This document shows positions 45,844-55,724 of a stretch of 64,000 nt of DNA, piece after piece. The DNA is from Aneurinibacillus aneurinilyticus ATCC 12856. Lineage in GTDB: Bacteria > Bacillota > Bacilli > Aneurinibacillales > Aneurinibacillaceae. The stretch lies in assembly GCF_000466385.1 (NCBI RefSeq), contig NZ_KE952672.1, positions 19,166 through 83,165 on the forward strand, given 5' to 3'. The notes beneath the pieces were generated by a model. It saw nothing but the letters and a program-made list of their open reading frames with translations, searched no databases and was not told where the DNA came from. A program made the position numbers and the translations under genes. The first letter of the stretch is position 1. Each line of letters begins with the position of its first letter.

Positions 45844-46229
45844 CAAATTCGAGAGGTGCAGCATTATTTATCGTGCTTGTATACGTACAGATTATGCTTA
45901 TTATTATCCTGCATGTCCTTATGTTTCTTGGTCAGCTGCGCCCTGTTTCACGCAATGAGCAAGAAAGGATGCGGCTTCATTATATTGCTGAAGCAGGTGT
46001 ATACTTTACCGCTGAACAAATGCTCCGAGAGCCTGATGAGTATATCGGACAGGAATACCGCATTGAAGATGTAACGATGAGAGTTTTGGTGGAGCCGCGC
46101 GGGAAGGATGAGGTATGGATACAGGTGAGCGCAACTGCGATGTCACTTTATTCGACGCGATTGTGGGCAGTGATGAATAGACCGACAGGAAAAATTACGG
46201 AGTGGAGCGAGTTCAGGCTTGTCTATTAA
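45792..46229 (+). CDS. comGG: ComGG-like last pseudopilin of the comG operon
   Basis: A 145-residue protein with a hydrophobic helix near residues 23-46 after SRGAALFIVLVY, followed by HYIAEAGVYFTAEQML. The short basic leader, its place after comGF and its size suggest ComGG, whose sequence is highly variable and lacks a strict cleavage motif. It overlaps comGF by 52 nt. Confidence 0.72.
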   Translation: MERKYIYREKNRTCGYVTNSRGAALFIVLVYVQIMLIIILHVLMFLGQLRPVSRNEQERMRLHYIAEAGVYFTAEQMLREPDEYIGQEYRIEDVTMRVLVEPRGKDEVWIQVSATAMSLYSTRLWAVMNRPTGKITEWSEFRLVY

Positions 46230-46334
46230 ATATTCGCCGTTGACAGAATTTACGATTTCACAGTGGTAGGTGATTGAAATTGATTGTTCAAGGATACGCT
46301 ATAAGTAGCAGTCCAAAACAGGGAGGCGCATGCG

Positions 46335-46499
46335 ATGTCTTCTCAGGAATACGTCAAATACTTAACTCAGCGTTTTGTCAAATATATGGAGACACCGAAA
46401 GAACAGCGAGTAAAGAAGCCGAAAGAAGCGTTCATGTACCGCTGGTTCGGCATGCTTCCGTTCGCCATTAGCATGTTGATTCGGCGCAAGAAGAAATAA
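46335..46499 (+). CDS. yqzE: YqzE family protein
   Basis: A 54-residue protein. SQEYVKYLTQRFVKYMETP, a basic linker and the C-terminal hydrophobic part FGMLPFAISMLIRRKKK match YqzE, which also follows comGG in B. subtilis. The function is unknown. AGGGAGG precedes the ATG by 9 nt. A terminator follows just after the stop, ending the operon. Confidence 0.8.
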   Translation: MSSQEYVKYLTQRFVKYMETPKEQRVKKPKEAFMYRWFGMLPFAISMLIRRKKK

Positions 46500-46504
46500 A
46501 AAAG

Positions 46505-46548
46505 AAACCGTCCCGTGTTCAGATAAGAATATAGGGACGGTTTTTTTA
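46505..46548. terminator. Bidirectional terminator after comG-yqzE
   Basis: AAACCGTCCC pairs with GGGACGGTTT, followed by TTTT. It also faces the end of the convergent yqhG. Confidence 0.82.
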
Positions 46549-46557
46549 TAGCAGTTG

Positions 46558-47379
46558 CTACGTAGGAGGATGGTGGAGAAAAAATAGTCCGCCATTTATC
46601 ATTTCCACGTCGATGCGTGGTTCATATTGCCATCGAAGCTCCGCTGTTCGTTTTTCTTTATGCTCAAAAGACGGCTCCTCCTTATCTTTATCTACTGTGC
46701 TTTTGGCGGCGTAGAATCGGTCGATTTGCGCAAGTTCTGCTGCAAGTCGTTGCCGAGCTTCTTCGGCCCAAGTGCGATCTTCTTGAGCGATCGCGTTTTG
46801 TACATGAAGCTCCAGGCGCTGGATGGCTGAATCAGTACTGAAAATCGGACGCATCGTATAAGCATAATCAGGCAGTACTGGAAGCATGCTGCGCCGCTTA
46901 AGTGTCTCGAAGAAATCCTCCTCGATCTGTCCGTGAATGAGGTTGATTCCGAGTGAAATAAGTTGATCCTTTTTACGATCACAAATAAATGAGACTTTAT
47001 AGTTAACACCGAGCCATGGTGTGAGCGCATCCTGTACATCTGATGCTGAAGACGGAATATGTTCATACAGCCGGATGTAGCGGCCATGACGGCGTGCAGA
47101 TGCGAAAAATTGCTGAAGACGCGGCGAACCAAAAGCAATATCCTCCCCATGAATTCCGTCTGGAAGAGCATTCCGATCAAATACGAATGTCATGTGCATG
47201 GGCTGTGGATCTAGATTAAGCCGCTCCACATATGTCCAGTAGAATGGACGATTCCCTAAATCCTTATCCACCTCCGGCGGAAGCTCGACTTTGAAGTAAG
47301 CGGGATGCGTCTCATCATACCGTGCTTGATGAGCGTTGAAATACCGTTCCAGAAAGGAGCGGACCTGAGATTGGTTCAT
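46558..47379 (-). CDS. yqhG: YqhG family protein
   Basis: A 273-residue soluble protein of the Bacillales YqhG family, with unknown function. MNQSQVRSFLERYFNAHQA and a Tyr/Arg-rich core (HGRYIRLYEHIPSSA) are visible, and the C-terminus is charged. Its start overlaps the end of the yqhH gene by 4 nt, as in the B. subtilis order. The start at 47379 follows GAAGGGGCGG; the frame reads back to 47400. It is co-transcribed with yqhH. Confidence 0.82.
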   Translation of the reverse strand: MNQSQVRSFLERYFNAHQARYDETHPAYFKVELPPEVDKDLGNRPFYWTYVERLNLDPQPMHMTFVFDRNALPDGIHGEDIAFGSPRLQQFFASARRHGRYIRLYEHIPSSASDVQDALTPWLGVNYKVSFICDRKKDQLISLGINLIHGQIEEDFFETLKRRSMLPVLPDYAYTMRPIFSTDSAIQRLELHVQNAIAQEDRTWAEEARQRLAAELAQIDRFYAAKSTVDKDKEEPSFEHKEKRTAELRWQYEPRIDVEMINGGLFFLHHPPT

Positions 47380-49097
47380 GGAAGCACCGCCCCTTCCCAT
47401 GAGTCGGTTGCCGTTTTTTGTATGGAATCTGTACTATCCTGCACGGATTGGATGACTTGACTTAGATTATCCATTTTAATGGTAAGTTCTCCTTCGCTCC
47501 TTGAAGACAATAGAATATCGATGATATTTTTTTCGAGAGATTTATTGAGATGAAGGCGATCGATAATAGTTTCCAACTCGCCGATAACCATTTTGAACAG
47601 GTTAATTTTCTCGTAGAGCAGATTTAGAATTTTCTCCTCAATCGTACCTTGGGTCGCAAGGTTATAAATGTAGACGTCACGTGTTTGACCCAGACGGTGT
47701 ATACGCCCTATGCGTTGCTCTACACGCATAGGATTCCAGGGCATATCGTAGTTAATCAGACGGTTGCAGAATTGCAGGTTAATCCCCTCGCCACCTGCTT
47801 CGGTAGCGATGAGCACCTGCGCCCGCTGTTCAAACAACTGGCTCATCCAATCTTTTTTACTGCGCTTAAACCCGCCGCGGAACAAAACAGACGTAATACC
47901 CTGCTGGGCCAGAATATGCTGCAAATACTCCTGGGTAGCCCGATATTCGGTGAAAATAATAACTTTGTCGTCTGTCTCTTTGATAATATCGATAACCTTT
48001 TCCGCTTTTTGATTTGTAGATACTTGCTTTAGCATTTCGATGAGTTCGACGATGCTGCGTCTGAGTGGGGATGACTCAGGTGCGCGGTTATGCATGTGAA
48101 CAAGTGTCATAAATGCCGCATCACGGCTGCTGCAGATTTCGCGCTGTAGAGTAATAAGGGCGAGGGGATTTTTGTATCCTCCCTCCGCACCATGATACTG
48201 TTCTTGCACGAAACGGCTTACGCTCTCATAGAGTTGTCTTTCTTCTGCCGACAGCTCAATAGGCACTGTGATGACGTGGCGGGCGGTGAACTCGACTTTT
48301 CCGTCTGAGCGCCGGTTGCGTACCATTATCTTTTTCAATTCATTTTTGAGCGTTTCATTATTTTTTACCTGGCGCTTACTTTCGACATAGCTTTGCTGGA
48401 ATTGCGCCGACTGTCCCAGATGCCCCGGCTTTAACAATGTAATTAAGTTGTACAATTCATCCAATTCATTCTGGATGGGTGTGGCGGTCAGCAACAGACA
48501 ATATTTTTTCTTCAGTTCCTGGATGAACTGATAGTTTTTCGTGTTCTTGTTTTTAAGTTTGTGTGCTTCATCGATAATGACAAGATCGTACGGTTGATTA
48601 AGTACGATGTCACGGTGTGGAGGACGTTTGGCCGTATCGATGGAAGCAACAATAATATCGTACTGTGTCCACATGTATTCCTTTCGCTGTGCCACCGCAG
48701 GAATGGAGAATTTACTGTTCAACTCTCGCACCCATTGTACGACAAGCGAGGCAGGAACAAGAATGAGTACTTTTTTTACAAGACCTCGCACCATATATTC
48801 TTTCAGGATAAGACCGGCTTCAATTGTTTTGCCAAGGCCTACCTCGTCGGCAAGCAGGGCGCGGCCATGCATATCGCAGATGACTTTTTGTGCTGTTTCG
48901 ATCTGATGAGGAAGAGGAGTTAAGTGCGGAAGGTGGCGCAAGCACTGAAGCTCATTGAAATCACTCACTGCACATGCGTGTGTCGCCTCCCAGGCAAGGC
49001 GATACAGTTCGCGATGGTGCCAAGGCCCATCTTCCTGCACTCTTGTTTTGAAATGATCGATCCAATCCCGCTGAAATGTAATAGGAATTTCTGTCAT
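47376..49097 (-). CDS. yqhH: YqhH, SNF2-type helicase/ATPase
   Basis: A 573-residue superfamily 2 SNF2-like protein. Motif I ADEVGLGKTIEAG lies near residue 82, motif II DEAHKL near 179, motif III LTATPIQN near 206, and motifs V-VI GGEGINLQF and QRIGRIHRLGQ near 420-460. It is relatively small, like the RapA-related proteins of Bacillales. The start at 49097 follows AAGGTGGATG; the frame reads back to 49160. Its neighbour yqhG and the nearby gcv operon reproduce the Bacillus order. Confidence 0.87.
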   Translation of the reverse strand: MTEIPITFQRDWIDHFKTRVQEDGPWHHRELYRLAWEATHACAVSDFNELQCLRHLPHLTPLPHQIETAQKVICDMHGRALLADEVGLGKTIEAGLILKEYMVRGLVKKVLILVPASLVVQWVRELNSKFSIPAVAQRKEYMWTQYDIIVASIDTAKRPPHRDIVLNQPYDLVIIDEAHKLKNKNTKNYQFIQELKKKYCLLLTATPIQNELDELYNLITLLKPGHLGQSAQFQQSYVESKRQVKNNETLKNELKKIMVRNRRSDGKVEFTARHVITVPIELSAEERQLYESVSRFVQEQYHGAEGGYKNPLALITLQREICSSRDAAFMTLVHMHNRAPESSPLRRSIVELIEMLKQVSTNQKAEKVIDIIKETDDKVIIFTEYRATQEYLQHILAQQGITSVLFRGGFKRSKKDWMSQLFEQRAQVLIATEAGGEGINLQFCNRLINYDMPWNPMRVEQRIGRIHRLGQTRDVYIYNLATQGTIEEKILNLLYEKINLFKMVIGELETIIDRLHLNKSLEKNIIDILLSSRSEGELTIKMDNLSQVIQSVQDSTDSIQKTATDSWEGAVLP

Positions 49098-49290
49098 ATT
49101 GACATCCACCTTTTTGGTTTTCCCGCTTTTAATCGCAATAGCGATTGGGGGTACGTACATGCTTCGTATTCATAGAATAACCAAAAAAGAGAGAAAGTAT
49201 GTAAAGACTTATACATACAAACGGGATGGGAAGAATAATGTAGCAAAAGAGCGGCATCCATCTTTAAGAAGCGTGACATTTACTAAATGA

Positions 49291-49323
49291 AAAAAGAGAG
49301 GGCATGCAGCCCCCCTTCTTTTA
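49291..49323 (-). terminator. Weak terminator near the ion channel gene
   Basis: AAAAAAGAGAGGG with CCCCCCTTCTTTT makes an imperfect stem just past the end of the minus-strand channel gene. Confidence 0.4.
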
Positions 49324-49707
49324 CTTTTTTGGTGTTCTCCATCCCGATAGGCGAAACTTTCGTCCCTCGGGACCAGAGAACGTGAAGTATCTAATAACGA
49401 GCGCAGCTGGAAGTACATAGCCGGTCATTGCCTCCAATATGGCCACGCCGCGTGCCAGTCCGAACGGACTCAGATCCCCATATCCAACCGATAGGAGGGT
49501 AATCGCACTAAAATAAAAAGAACGTGTGAATCGATCATGCCATTGCTGCTGATGGGCATAGGAAGCATAATGATCACGAATAAATCCAAGTCCTGACCAT
49601 TCAATCAGACAGTAGATAAGCCCGAAGGAAAGTACAAGATTCATATAAAGCAGAAAAAGAACCAAAAAATTATGCCATGTCTTGCGCCCGATAATGGCTC
49701 GTTTCAT
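49321..49707 (-). CDS. Two-helix potassium-channel-like protein
   Basis: A 128-residue membrane protein with two hydrophobic helices (about 14-38 and 88-110). Between them a pore loop carries the filter-like SVGYGDLSP (about residues 73-81) of ion-channel family 2 (Kcs/K+ channel type). There is no cytoplasmic RCK domain, only a short basic tail. It would form a tetrameric K+ channel by family. Confidence 0.82.
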   Translation of the reverse strand: MKRAIIGRKTWHNFLVLFLLYMNLVLSFGLIYCLIEWSGLGFIRDHYASYAHQQQWHDRFTRSFYFSAITLLSVGYGDLSPFGLARGVAILEAMTGYVLPAALVIRYFTFSGPEGRKFRLSGWRTPKK

Positions 49708-49819
49708 TTTCTCACATCCACAGCATACATATTTAGAGTAAAGGGATAGAGGGCGTGATAAACAGCTCCTTAATTTTCTCCTCTATACTTGTACATATAT
49801 ATGCTGAAAGAGAGGCTTA

Positions 49820-50221
49820 TTATAATCGTGTTTTATAGAAGTTTCCATCAGGGTCGTTGTTGTCTTTGTTATTTTTTCCTGCATCTTCATTGGTGGAAAG
49901 TAGATTTTTGCGCAATTCTTCGGCGCATGAGCTGCAGTATTCACCTAACGTGATGAGAGTGTTGCAGTTCTTGCATTTATATTGCATGCTGGGATAACGT
50001 GTAAGATCGAAATATTTCTCCCGAATAAGATATTCAATGTAGCGCACCGGAATATCAAGATCCTGTGAGACTTGAAGGACGGGAGCGTTCCTTCTTTCTT
50101 TCGGTTTTAAATAGTCGCGAATGCGTTTAACCGTATCGAGTTCCTTACGCGCGCAATCCGGGCAGACCGGCTTAGAAACTTTCATGAATAATTTGCCGCA
50201 CGCAGAGCAGTTGGATAGCAT
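49820..50221 (-). CDS. YvyF-like zinc-ribbon flagellar-type protein
   Basis: A 133-residue protein with two zinc ribbons. CSACGKLF with CPDCARKE lies at about residues 5-26, and CKNCNTLI with CSSCAEEL at about 82-102; a winged-helix-like LDIPVRYIEYLIREKYFDL lies between. This layout matches the YvyF/TIGR03826 flagellar-operon regulator family. No flagellar genes lie nearby, so the call is a family match only. The last 25 residues are polar. Confidence 0.68.
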   Translation of the reverse strand: MLSNCSACGKLFMKVSKPVCPDCARKELDTVKRIRDYLKPKERRNAPVLQVSQDLDIPVRYIEYLIREKYFDLTRYPSMQYKCKNCNTLITLGEYCSSCAEELRKNLLSTNEDAGKNNKDNNDPDGNFYKTRL

Positions 50222-50456
50222 TCAGCTTCACATCCTTCTAAACTGAGGTAAATTTTCTCATATACTCTATATAATAAGATTTTCTCGATAAATTTTCCTG
50301 TATTGTCTTGTTTTTGTCAACAAAATGAGTCTTAGGTACTGATTCAAAAGGTTGTGATTTGTTTTAGTGTTGAATCAGGGAGCGAGAGATGAAATAATAA
50401 GGGAAGTGCAGAGCCTGGCAACTGGTTGCCGGGTTATAAGGGGGGCGTACATACCG

Positions 50457-50639
50457 ATGGAAAAGAAACCATTGCTTGGCCAAATCGATGAGAAGGAGAA
50501 TTTGCTTCTGCCGCCGGAGGCTCAAGAAGTTCTCGGTTACGGTGCGATTGAAATTGTGGCGGAAGGCGATAGTATTATATTAACGAAAGCCGAACCGATT
50601 TATACGTGTGTGTGGGAACGGAAGCAGAATAAAAAATAG
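50457..50639 (+). CDS. AbrB/SpoVT-like small DNA-binding-type protein
   Basis: A 60-residue swapped-hairpin AbrB-like domain. The pattern GQIDEKENLLLPPEAQEVLG and IEIVAEGDSIILTK follows the AbrB/MazE scheme (Lys-Val-Asp...Leu-Pro...Leu-Gly...Val...Ile-Leu). The preferred start is ATG 50457, with AAGGGGGGC about 10 nt upstream; the frame reads on to 50367 without such a site. It lies upstream of the glycine riboswitch. Its role is unknown. Confidence 0.55.
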   Translation: MEKKPLLGQIDEKENLLLPPEAQEVLGYGAIEIVAEGDSIILTKAEPIYTCVWERKQNKK

Positions 50640-50654
50640 ACCAAAGAATAATAC

Positions 50655-50680
50655 GGGGTGGAAATTTCCACTCTGTTTTT
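50655..50680 (+). terminator. Terminator after the AbrB-like gene
   Basis: The palindromic GTGGAAATTTCCAC with the following CTGTTTTTG forms a short terminator. Confidence 0.55.
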
Positions 50681-50925
50681 GTAAGGAAGCAAGAACGATT
50701 AAAGCACAGAAAAATAGTGTATTTTTTGTTTAATGTTCGTGTTTTTTGGGTTTTTGGATATTGATATCAAGAAATGTTTGTTTTTCTACATTTAAAAACA
50801 AACGTTAAAGGGTTTTTGATGTTTTTCGTTAATAAAAAAGAGAAAAAAATATTGCAATTTGATTGATCCATGGTACGATAGTAAGTGATTACATATTGAT
50901 TTTTGCTAATAATAAAATATTGTGC

Positions 50926-51125
50926 GGATGAAAGCAGAGGGAGAGAACGCGCTTGGCGCGTCGCCGAAGGAGCAAGCACACCTTTCAATCTCTCAGGCAA
51001 AAGTACTTCTGCGGGACGCAACTCTGGAGAGAGCCCAAAAGATGGGCCACCAAAGGGGAAACCGGTCAATAGGCTGTGTGTAATGCGGGCTAGGAGCGGG
51101 TAGCTCTCAGGTACAAGGGACAGAG
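50926..51125 (+). promoter_or_regulatory. Tandem glycine riboswitch
   Basis: Aptamer 1 runs from GGGAGAGAAC (50940) through GCCGAAGGAGCAAGC (50963) and CTCTCAGGCAAAAGTAC (50991) to GGAGAG. Aptamer 2 runs from AGCCCAAAAGATGGGC through CACCAAAGGGGAAACC (51049) to GCTCTCAGGTACAAGG (51103). Both are the glycine aptamer landmarks. It sits in the leader of gcvT and should couple glycine to gcv expression. The AT-rich 50680-50925 stretch before it holds the promoter. Confidence 0.93.
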
Positions 51126-51158
51126 ATAGGGGGAACACCCTATTTCTGTCCTTTTTTT
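51118..51158 (+). terminator. Riboswitch-controlled terminator
   Basis: GGACAGAGATAGGG pairs with CCCTATTTCTGTCC followed by seven T residues, immediately downstream of aptamer 2. It is the expression platform. The 56 bp to gcvT carry a GGGAGG site. Confidence 0.85.
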
Positions 51159-51214
51159 GATCAATAAAAACGTATCTGTTGCTGTAAAGCAAAAAACATG
51201 GGAGGTTGGAATGA

Positions 51215-52309
51215 ATGTCTGCCTTGAAACAAACACCTGTCTATTCCTTATATAAAGAGCATGGAGCTAAAACAATTGATTTTGGCGGATGGGATTTACC
51301 TGTTCAATTCTCAAGTATTCAAAAGGAGCACGAAGCCGTTCGTACGAAAGCCGGGTTGTTTGATGTATCACATATGGGTGAAATCGAAGTAAAAGGACCG
51401 GATGCGCTTGCTTTTTTACAGAAGATAGCTACGAATGATGCATCCAAGCTGGTCGAAGGTCAAGCGCAGTATTCAGTTATGTGCTATCCAGACGGCGGTA
51501 CAATAGACGATTTGCTTATCTATAAGCTAGGAGATGAACATTATCTGCTAGTCGTTAATGCCGCGAACATTGAGAAGGATTACGATTGGATGCAAAAACA
51601 TGCGGAAGGCAATATGGTGCTTCGTAATATCTCGGAGGAAACGGCTCAACTGGCAGTACAGGGACCGCTGGCAGAAACCGTGCTGCAAAAGCTAACCGAC
51701 ACAAACCTGAGCGAGATTCGTTTCTTCCATTTTAAGCAGAATGTTATATTGTCCGGCATCTCCGCGCTTGTATCGCGTACGGGCTACACCGGAGAAGACG
51801 GATTCGAAATTTATATGCAAGCACAGGATGCACCTGCTTTATGGAACAGCATCCTTGAAGCGGGAGGAGAAGACGTGTTGCCATGCGGATTGGGCGCACG
51901 TGATACACTTCGTTTTGAAGCGCGTTTGCCGCTGTACGGACAGGAGTTGAGCCGAAACATCAGTCCGATTGAAGCTGGTCTGGGCTTTGCTGTAAAAGTC
52001 GATAAGCCGGTTCCATTTATCGGACAGGATGCGCTTAAAGAGCAGAAGGAGAACGGCGCGCCACGCAAGCTTGTCGGAATCGAGATGATGGAGCGAGGAA
52101 TTCCACGGACGCATTATGCTGTGTACGTTGGAGAGGAAAAAATAGGTGAAGTGACCACAGGAACTCAATCGCCCACATTGAAGAAAAGCGTTGGACTTGC
52201 GCTTATCAAACGTGAATACAGTGAGCCGGGTACAGAAATCGAGGTGGAAATCCGTGGCAAGCATGTGAAAGCAAAAGTCGTACGTACACCGTTTTATAAA
52301 CGGTCGTAA
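51215..52309 (+). CDS. gcvT: Glycine cleavage T protein (aminomethyltransferase)
   Basis: A 364-residue aminomethyltransferase that moves the C1 unit from aminomethyl-lipoyl GcvH to tetrahydrofolate, releasing ammonia. Visible landmarks are [13 protein letters not shown] (about residues 46-58) with the catalytic Asp, [18 protein letters not shown] (about 227-244) and GIPRTHY near the end. GGGAGG precedes the ATG. It is first gene after the glycine riboswitch and followed 37 bp later by gcvH. Confidence 0.94.
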   Translation: MSALKQTPVYSLYKEHGAKTIDFGGWDLPVQFSSIQKEHEAVRTKAGLFDVSHMGEIEVKGPDALAFLQKIATNDASKLVEGQAQYSVMCYPDGGTIDDLLIYKLGDEHYLLVVNAANIEKDYDWMQKHAEGNMVLRNISEETAQLAVQGPLAETVLQKLTDTNLSEIRFFHFKQNVILSGISALVSRTGYTGEDGFEIYMQAQDAPALWNSILEAGGEDVLPCGLGARDTLRFEARLPLYGQELSRNISPIEAGLGFAVKVDKPVPFIGQDALKEQKENGAPRKLVGIEMMERGIPRTHYAVYVGEEKIGEVTTGTQSPTLKKSVGLALIKREYSEPGTEIEVEIRGKHVKAKVVRTPFYKRS

Positions 52310-52345
52310 ATAAATCCATAGGGGAAACCGGAGGAGAAAACAAGG

Positions 52346-52738
52346 ATGAGCCAAGTACAAGCGGAGCTTAAATACAGCAAAGAACATGAATGGGTAGAAG
52401 TATTGGATAATGAACGCGTACGTGTTGGTATTACACAGTTTGCACAGGAGCAGCTGGGTGATATCGTATTTATTGAATTACCGGAACAAGGAGCCACAGT
52501 GAAGGTGAACGAGAGCATGGGTACTGTCGAGTCGGTAAAAGCCGTGTCCGATATTTATTCGCCGGTAAGCGGGGAAATCGTCGAAGTGAACGGAGAGCTT
52601 GAAGAAGCTCCAGAGGCAATTAACGGAGATGCGTATGGAGCGGGTTGGATGGTCGTTATCAAGCTAGCTGATGCGGCAGAACTGGATGAATTGATGACAG
52701 CGGAGCAGTACGAAGCATTTAGCAAAGAGGAGGAATAG
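52346..52738 (+). CDS. gcvH: Glycine cleavage H protein
   Basis: A 130-residue lipoyl carrier protein. The lipoylated Lys is at about residue 65 in VESVKAVSD, within a beta-sandwich of the usual length. GcvH carries the aminomethyl group between GcvP, GcvT and GcvL. Here it is inside the operon, unlike in B. subtilis where gcvH is separate. GGAGGAG precedes the ATG. It is also the octanoyl acceptor for LipM, encoded at 56945. Confidence 0.93.
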   Translation: MSQVQAELKYSKEHEWVEVLDNERVRVGITQFAQEQLGDIVFIELPEQGATVKVNESMGTVESVKAVSDIYSPVSGEIVEVNGELEEAPEAINGDAYGAGWMVVIKLADAAELDELMTAEQYEAFSKEEE

Positions 52739-52741
52739 GCT

Positions 52742-54100
52742 GTGACAGTAAAGTATCGATACCTTCCAACGACTAAGACTGACCGTAAAGACATGCTGGC
52801 TGACCTTGGTATTTCTGATATATCCGAATTGTTCTCCGATATTCCGGAGAAGGTTCGTTTCAAAGGAGAATTACAAATTCCGGAAGCTATTCCAGAAGCG
52901 GACCTGACTAGGCATATGGGGCGAATGGCAGGAGAGAATGTTAATGCGCTCGATTATGCTTGCTTTCTGGGAGCAGGAACGTATGATCATTATATTCCAA
53001 GCGTAGTCAACCACGTCATTTCTCGTTCGGAGTTTTACACTGCGTATACGCCATATCAACCAGAGATTAGCCAGGGCGAATTACAGGCCATTTTTGAATT
53101 TCAGACGATGATTTGTGAGTTGACTGGTATGGATGTAGCCAATTCGTCCATGTACGATGGTGCTACGGCACTGGCAGAAGCAGCAGCAATGACGGCGGCC
53201 AAGACAAAGCGGAAAAAAATTGTTGTTTCTCGCGCTGTACATCCGGAAGCGCGCTCCATACTTCTTACGTACGCCAAAGGGCATGGGCTTGAAGTTATTG
53301 AAGTTGGCTGCCAAAACGGATTGACTGACCTGGCGGCACTTGCGGCAGCGGTGGATGAACAAACAGCTTCCGTGCTTGTACAATATCCGAACTTCTTCGG
53401 CTCGGTTGAGGATTTATCGGCTGTGGAGCAGATTGCTCATAAACATAAAGGATTGTTTGTCGTAAGCGCCAATCCATTGGCTTTGGGCTTGCTGAAAGAG
53501 CCGGGCGCATACGGTGCTGATGTTGTGGTTGGGGACGCTCAGCCGTTCGGTATCCCGATGGCATTTGGCGGTCCGCACTGTGGCTATTTCGCGGTGAAAA
53601 AAGAATTAATGCGGCAAATTCCGGGACGTATCGTCGGTCAGACACAGGACGAAAGCGGACGCCGTGGTTTCGTGCTGACGTTGCAGGCTCGTGAACAGCA
53701 TATCCGCCGTGAGAAGGCGTCTTCGAATATTTGCTCTAATCAAGCGCTAAATGCGTTGGCCGCAGCTGTGTCGATGACCGCTCTTGGCAAGCAGGGTGTA
53801 CAAGAAATGGCGCTTCTGAATGTGCAGAAGACACAGTATGCCAAGCAGCAGCTTGCTCAACTGGACGGATATGAAATTGTGTACGATTCGCCTGTATTTA
53901 ATGAATTCGTTATTAAAACGCCGCGTCCTGTGGGCGACATCAATAAAGCGCTATTGCAGGATCATATTATTGGCGGCCTTGACCTGTCTCGTGATTATGC
54001 GGAACTTAATCAGCATATGCTGATAGCAGTAACCGAGCTGCGTACGAAGGAAGAAATTGACCGATTGGTGAAAGGATTGGAGGGGGCGCGTCATGCTTAA
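52742..54100 (+). CDS. gcvPA: Glycine dehydrogenase subunit 1 (GcvPA)
   Basis: A 452-residue N-terminal half of glycine decarboxylase P protein, which in Bacillus works as a heterotetramer with GcvPB. Landmarks are [17 protein letters not shown] (about residues 78-94), [14 protein letters not shown] and [12 protein letters not shown]. The PLP lysine lies in GcvPB, not here. It has a GTG start just three nt after gcvH, with GGAGG in the gcvH end, and overlaps gcvPB by 8 nt. Confidence 0.93.
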   Translation: MTVKYRYLPTTKTDRKDMLADLGISDISELFSDIPEKVRFKGELQIPEAIPEADLTRHMGRMAGENVNALDYACFLGAGTYDHYIPSVVNHVISRSEFYTAYTPYQPEISQGELQAIFEFQTMICELTGMDVANSSMYDGATALAEAAAMTAAKTKRKKIVVSRAVHPEARSILLTYAKGHGLEVIEVGCQNGLTDLAALAAAVDEQTASVLVQYPNFFGSVEDLSAVEQIAHKHKGLFVVSANPLALGLLKEPGAYGADVVVGDAQPFGIPMAFGGPHCGYFAVKKELMRQIPGRIVGQTQDESGRRGFVLTLQAREQHIRREKASSNICSNQALNALAAAVSMTALGKQGVQEMALLNVQKTQYAKQQLAQLDGYEIVYDSPVFNEFVIKTPRPVGDINKALLQDHIIGGLDLSRDYAELNQHMLIAVTELRTKEEIDRLVKGLEGARHA

Positions 54101-55580
54101 TACAATACCGAAAGCTGAACAGCAACAAAAAGACAAAGCGCTTATTTTCGAGATGAGCAAGCCGGGACGCGTAAGTTATTCGTTGCCTGTATGCGATGTT
54201 CCCGAAGTCGAGGTTACGTCTATTATTCCGAGTGATTTCCTGCGGGAGGCACCTGCGGAATTGCCGGAGGTGAGCGAGCTGCAATTGATGCGCCATTATA
54301 CGGAGTTATCCAAACGTAACCATGGAGTTGATTCAGGCTTTTATCCACTCGGTTCATGTACGATGAAGTATAATCCCAAAATTAATGAAGATGTAGCTCG
54401 TTATCCGGGATTTGCCCGTATTCATCCGTATCAGCCGGAAGAGACGGTACAGGGTGCATTGCAGCTAATGTATGAGCTTCAGGAAGATCTGGCCGCCATT
54501 ACAGGTATGGATGCCGTAACGCTGCAGTCGGCGGCTGGTGCACAGGGCGAGTGGACCGGTTTAATGATGATTCGCGCCTACCATGAGAGCCGGGGCGAGA
54601 AGCGTACGAAGGTGATTGTACCAGATTCCGCACATGGTACAAATCCAGCTTCCGCCAGCGTGGCGGGGCTTGAGACGATTACGGTGGCATCGGATGCGAA
54701 CGGATTCGTTGATGTAGAAGCACTGCGCCAAGTGGTTGGTCCGGATACGGCGGCGTTGATGCTAACGAATCCGAATACATTGGGCTTATTCGAGAAAGGC
54801 ATTGTAGAAATTGCAGAAATTGTACATGAAGCAGGAGGGTTGTTGTATTACGACGGGGCGAATGCCAACGCCATTCTCGGTAAAGCGCGTCCGGGAGATA
54901 TGGGCTTCGACGTAGTGCACCTGAATTTGCATAAAACATTTACGACACCACATGGCGGCGGCGGTCCGGGTTCCGGTCCTGTTGGTGTGAAAAAGGAATT
55001 GCTTCCATTCTTGCCCAAGCCGATGGTCATTAAAGAAGACGATATGTATCGACTTGATTTTGACCGACCGCAGTCGATTGGTCGTGTAAAAGCGTATTAT
55101 GGTAACTTTGGCATCAACGTACGTGCCTATACGTATATTCGCACGATGGGGCCTGAGGGATTGCGCCTTGTTTCGGAAAATGCGGTGCTTAATGCGAACT
55201 ATATGATGAGAAAGCTCGCCAAGCATTATGACTTGCCGTTCGATTATGTATGTAAGCATGAATTTGTTCTATCCGGAAAGCGTCAGAAGAAGCAGGGGGT
55301 TCGAACGCTCGATATCGCTAAGCGCTTGCTTGATTTCGGCTACCACCCACCAACTATTTACTTCCCGCTTATCGTCGAGGAATGTCTGATGATTGAGCCG
55401 ACGGAAACTGAGTCAAAAGAGACGCTTGATGAATTTATTGAAGCGATGATTCAAATTGCACAGGAAGCGGAAGTGACTCCAGAAATTGTACAGGAGGCAC
55501 CGCATCATACGGTAGTCAGCCGTTTGGATGAAGTGCTGGCGGCCCGTAAGCCGGTGCTACGATATACAAAATCGGAATAA
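54093..55580 (+). CDS. gcvPB: Glycine dehydrogenase subunit 2 (GcvPB)
   Basis: A 495-residue C-terminal half of P protein, binding PLP. The Schiff-base Lys lies in [16 protein letters not shown] at about residue 280, and [11 protein letters not shown] is present upstream. The ATG overlaps the end of gcvPA, so the two are coupled. It is the last gene of the operon, followed by a strong terminator. Confidence 0.93.
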   Translation: MLNTIPKAEQQQKDKALIFEMSKPGRVSYSLPVCDVPEVEVTSIIPSDFLREAPAELPEVSELQLMRHYTELSKRNHGVDSGFYPLGSCTMKYNPKINEDVARYPGFARIHPYQPEETVQGALQLMYELQEDLAAITGMDAVTLQSAAGAQGEWTGLMMIRAYHESRGEKRTKVIVPDSAHGTNPASASVAGLETITVASDANGFVDVEALRQVVGPDTAALMLTNPNTLGLFEKGIVEIAEIVHEAGGLLYYDGANANAILGKARPGDMGFDVVHLNLHKTFTTPHGGGGPGSGPVGVKKELLPFLPKPMVIKEDDMYRLDFDRPQSIGRVKAYYGNFGINVRAYTYIRTMGPEGLRLVSENAVLNANYMMRKLAKHYDLPFDYVCKHEFVLSGKRQKKQGVRTLDIAKRLLDFGYHPPTIYFPLIVEECLMIEPTETESKETLDEFIEAMIQIAQEAEVTPEIVQEAPHHTVVSRLDEVLAARKPVLRYTKSE

Positions 55581-55586
55581 TGAGAA

Positions 55587-55621
55587 GGAAAAAGGGGGAG
55601 CAAAAGGCTCCTCCTTTTTCC
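55587..55621 (+). terminator. Terminator of the gcv operon
   Basis: AAAAAGGGGGAG pairs with CTCCTCCTTTTT, followed by CCTTCC. Confidence 0.82.
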
Positions 55622-55724
55622 TTCCTCCAATCCCCAACATCTTTACCGCCAATGGTGCAGATACTATGCTCAGGTGCGTCGTATGAATACGGCTTGTACT
55701 TTGAGGTTGAAAGGGGAATACGGC

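Noticed and set aside
49099..49290. 63-codon plus-strand frame upstream of yqhH
   Set aside because: It covers the yqhH promoter in antisense. A shorter version from ATG 49159 has a weak GGGGG site, but evidence is too thin to call.
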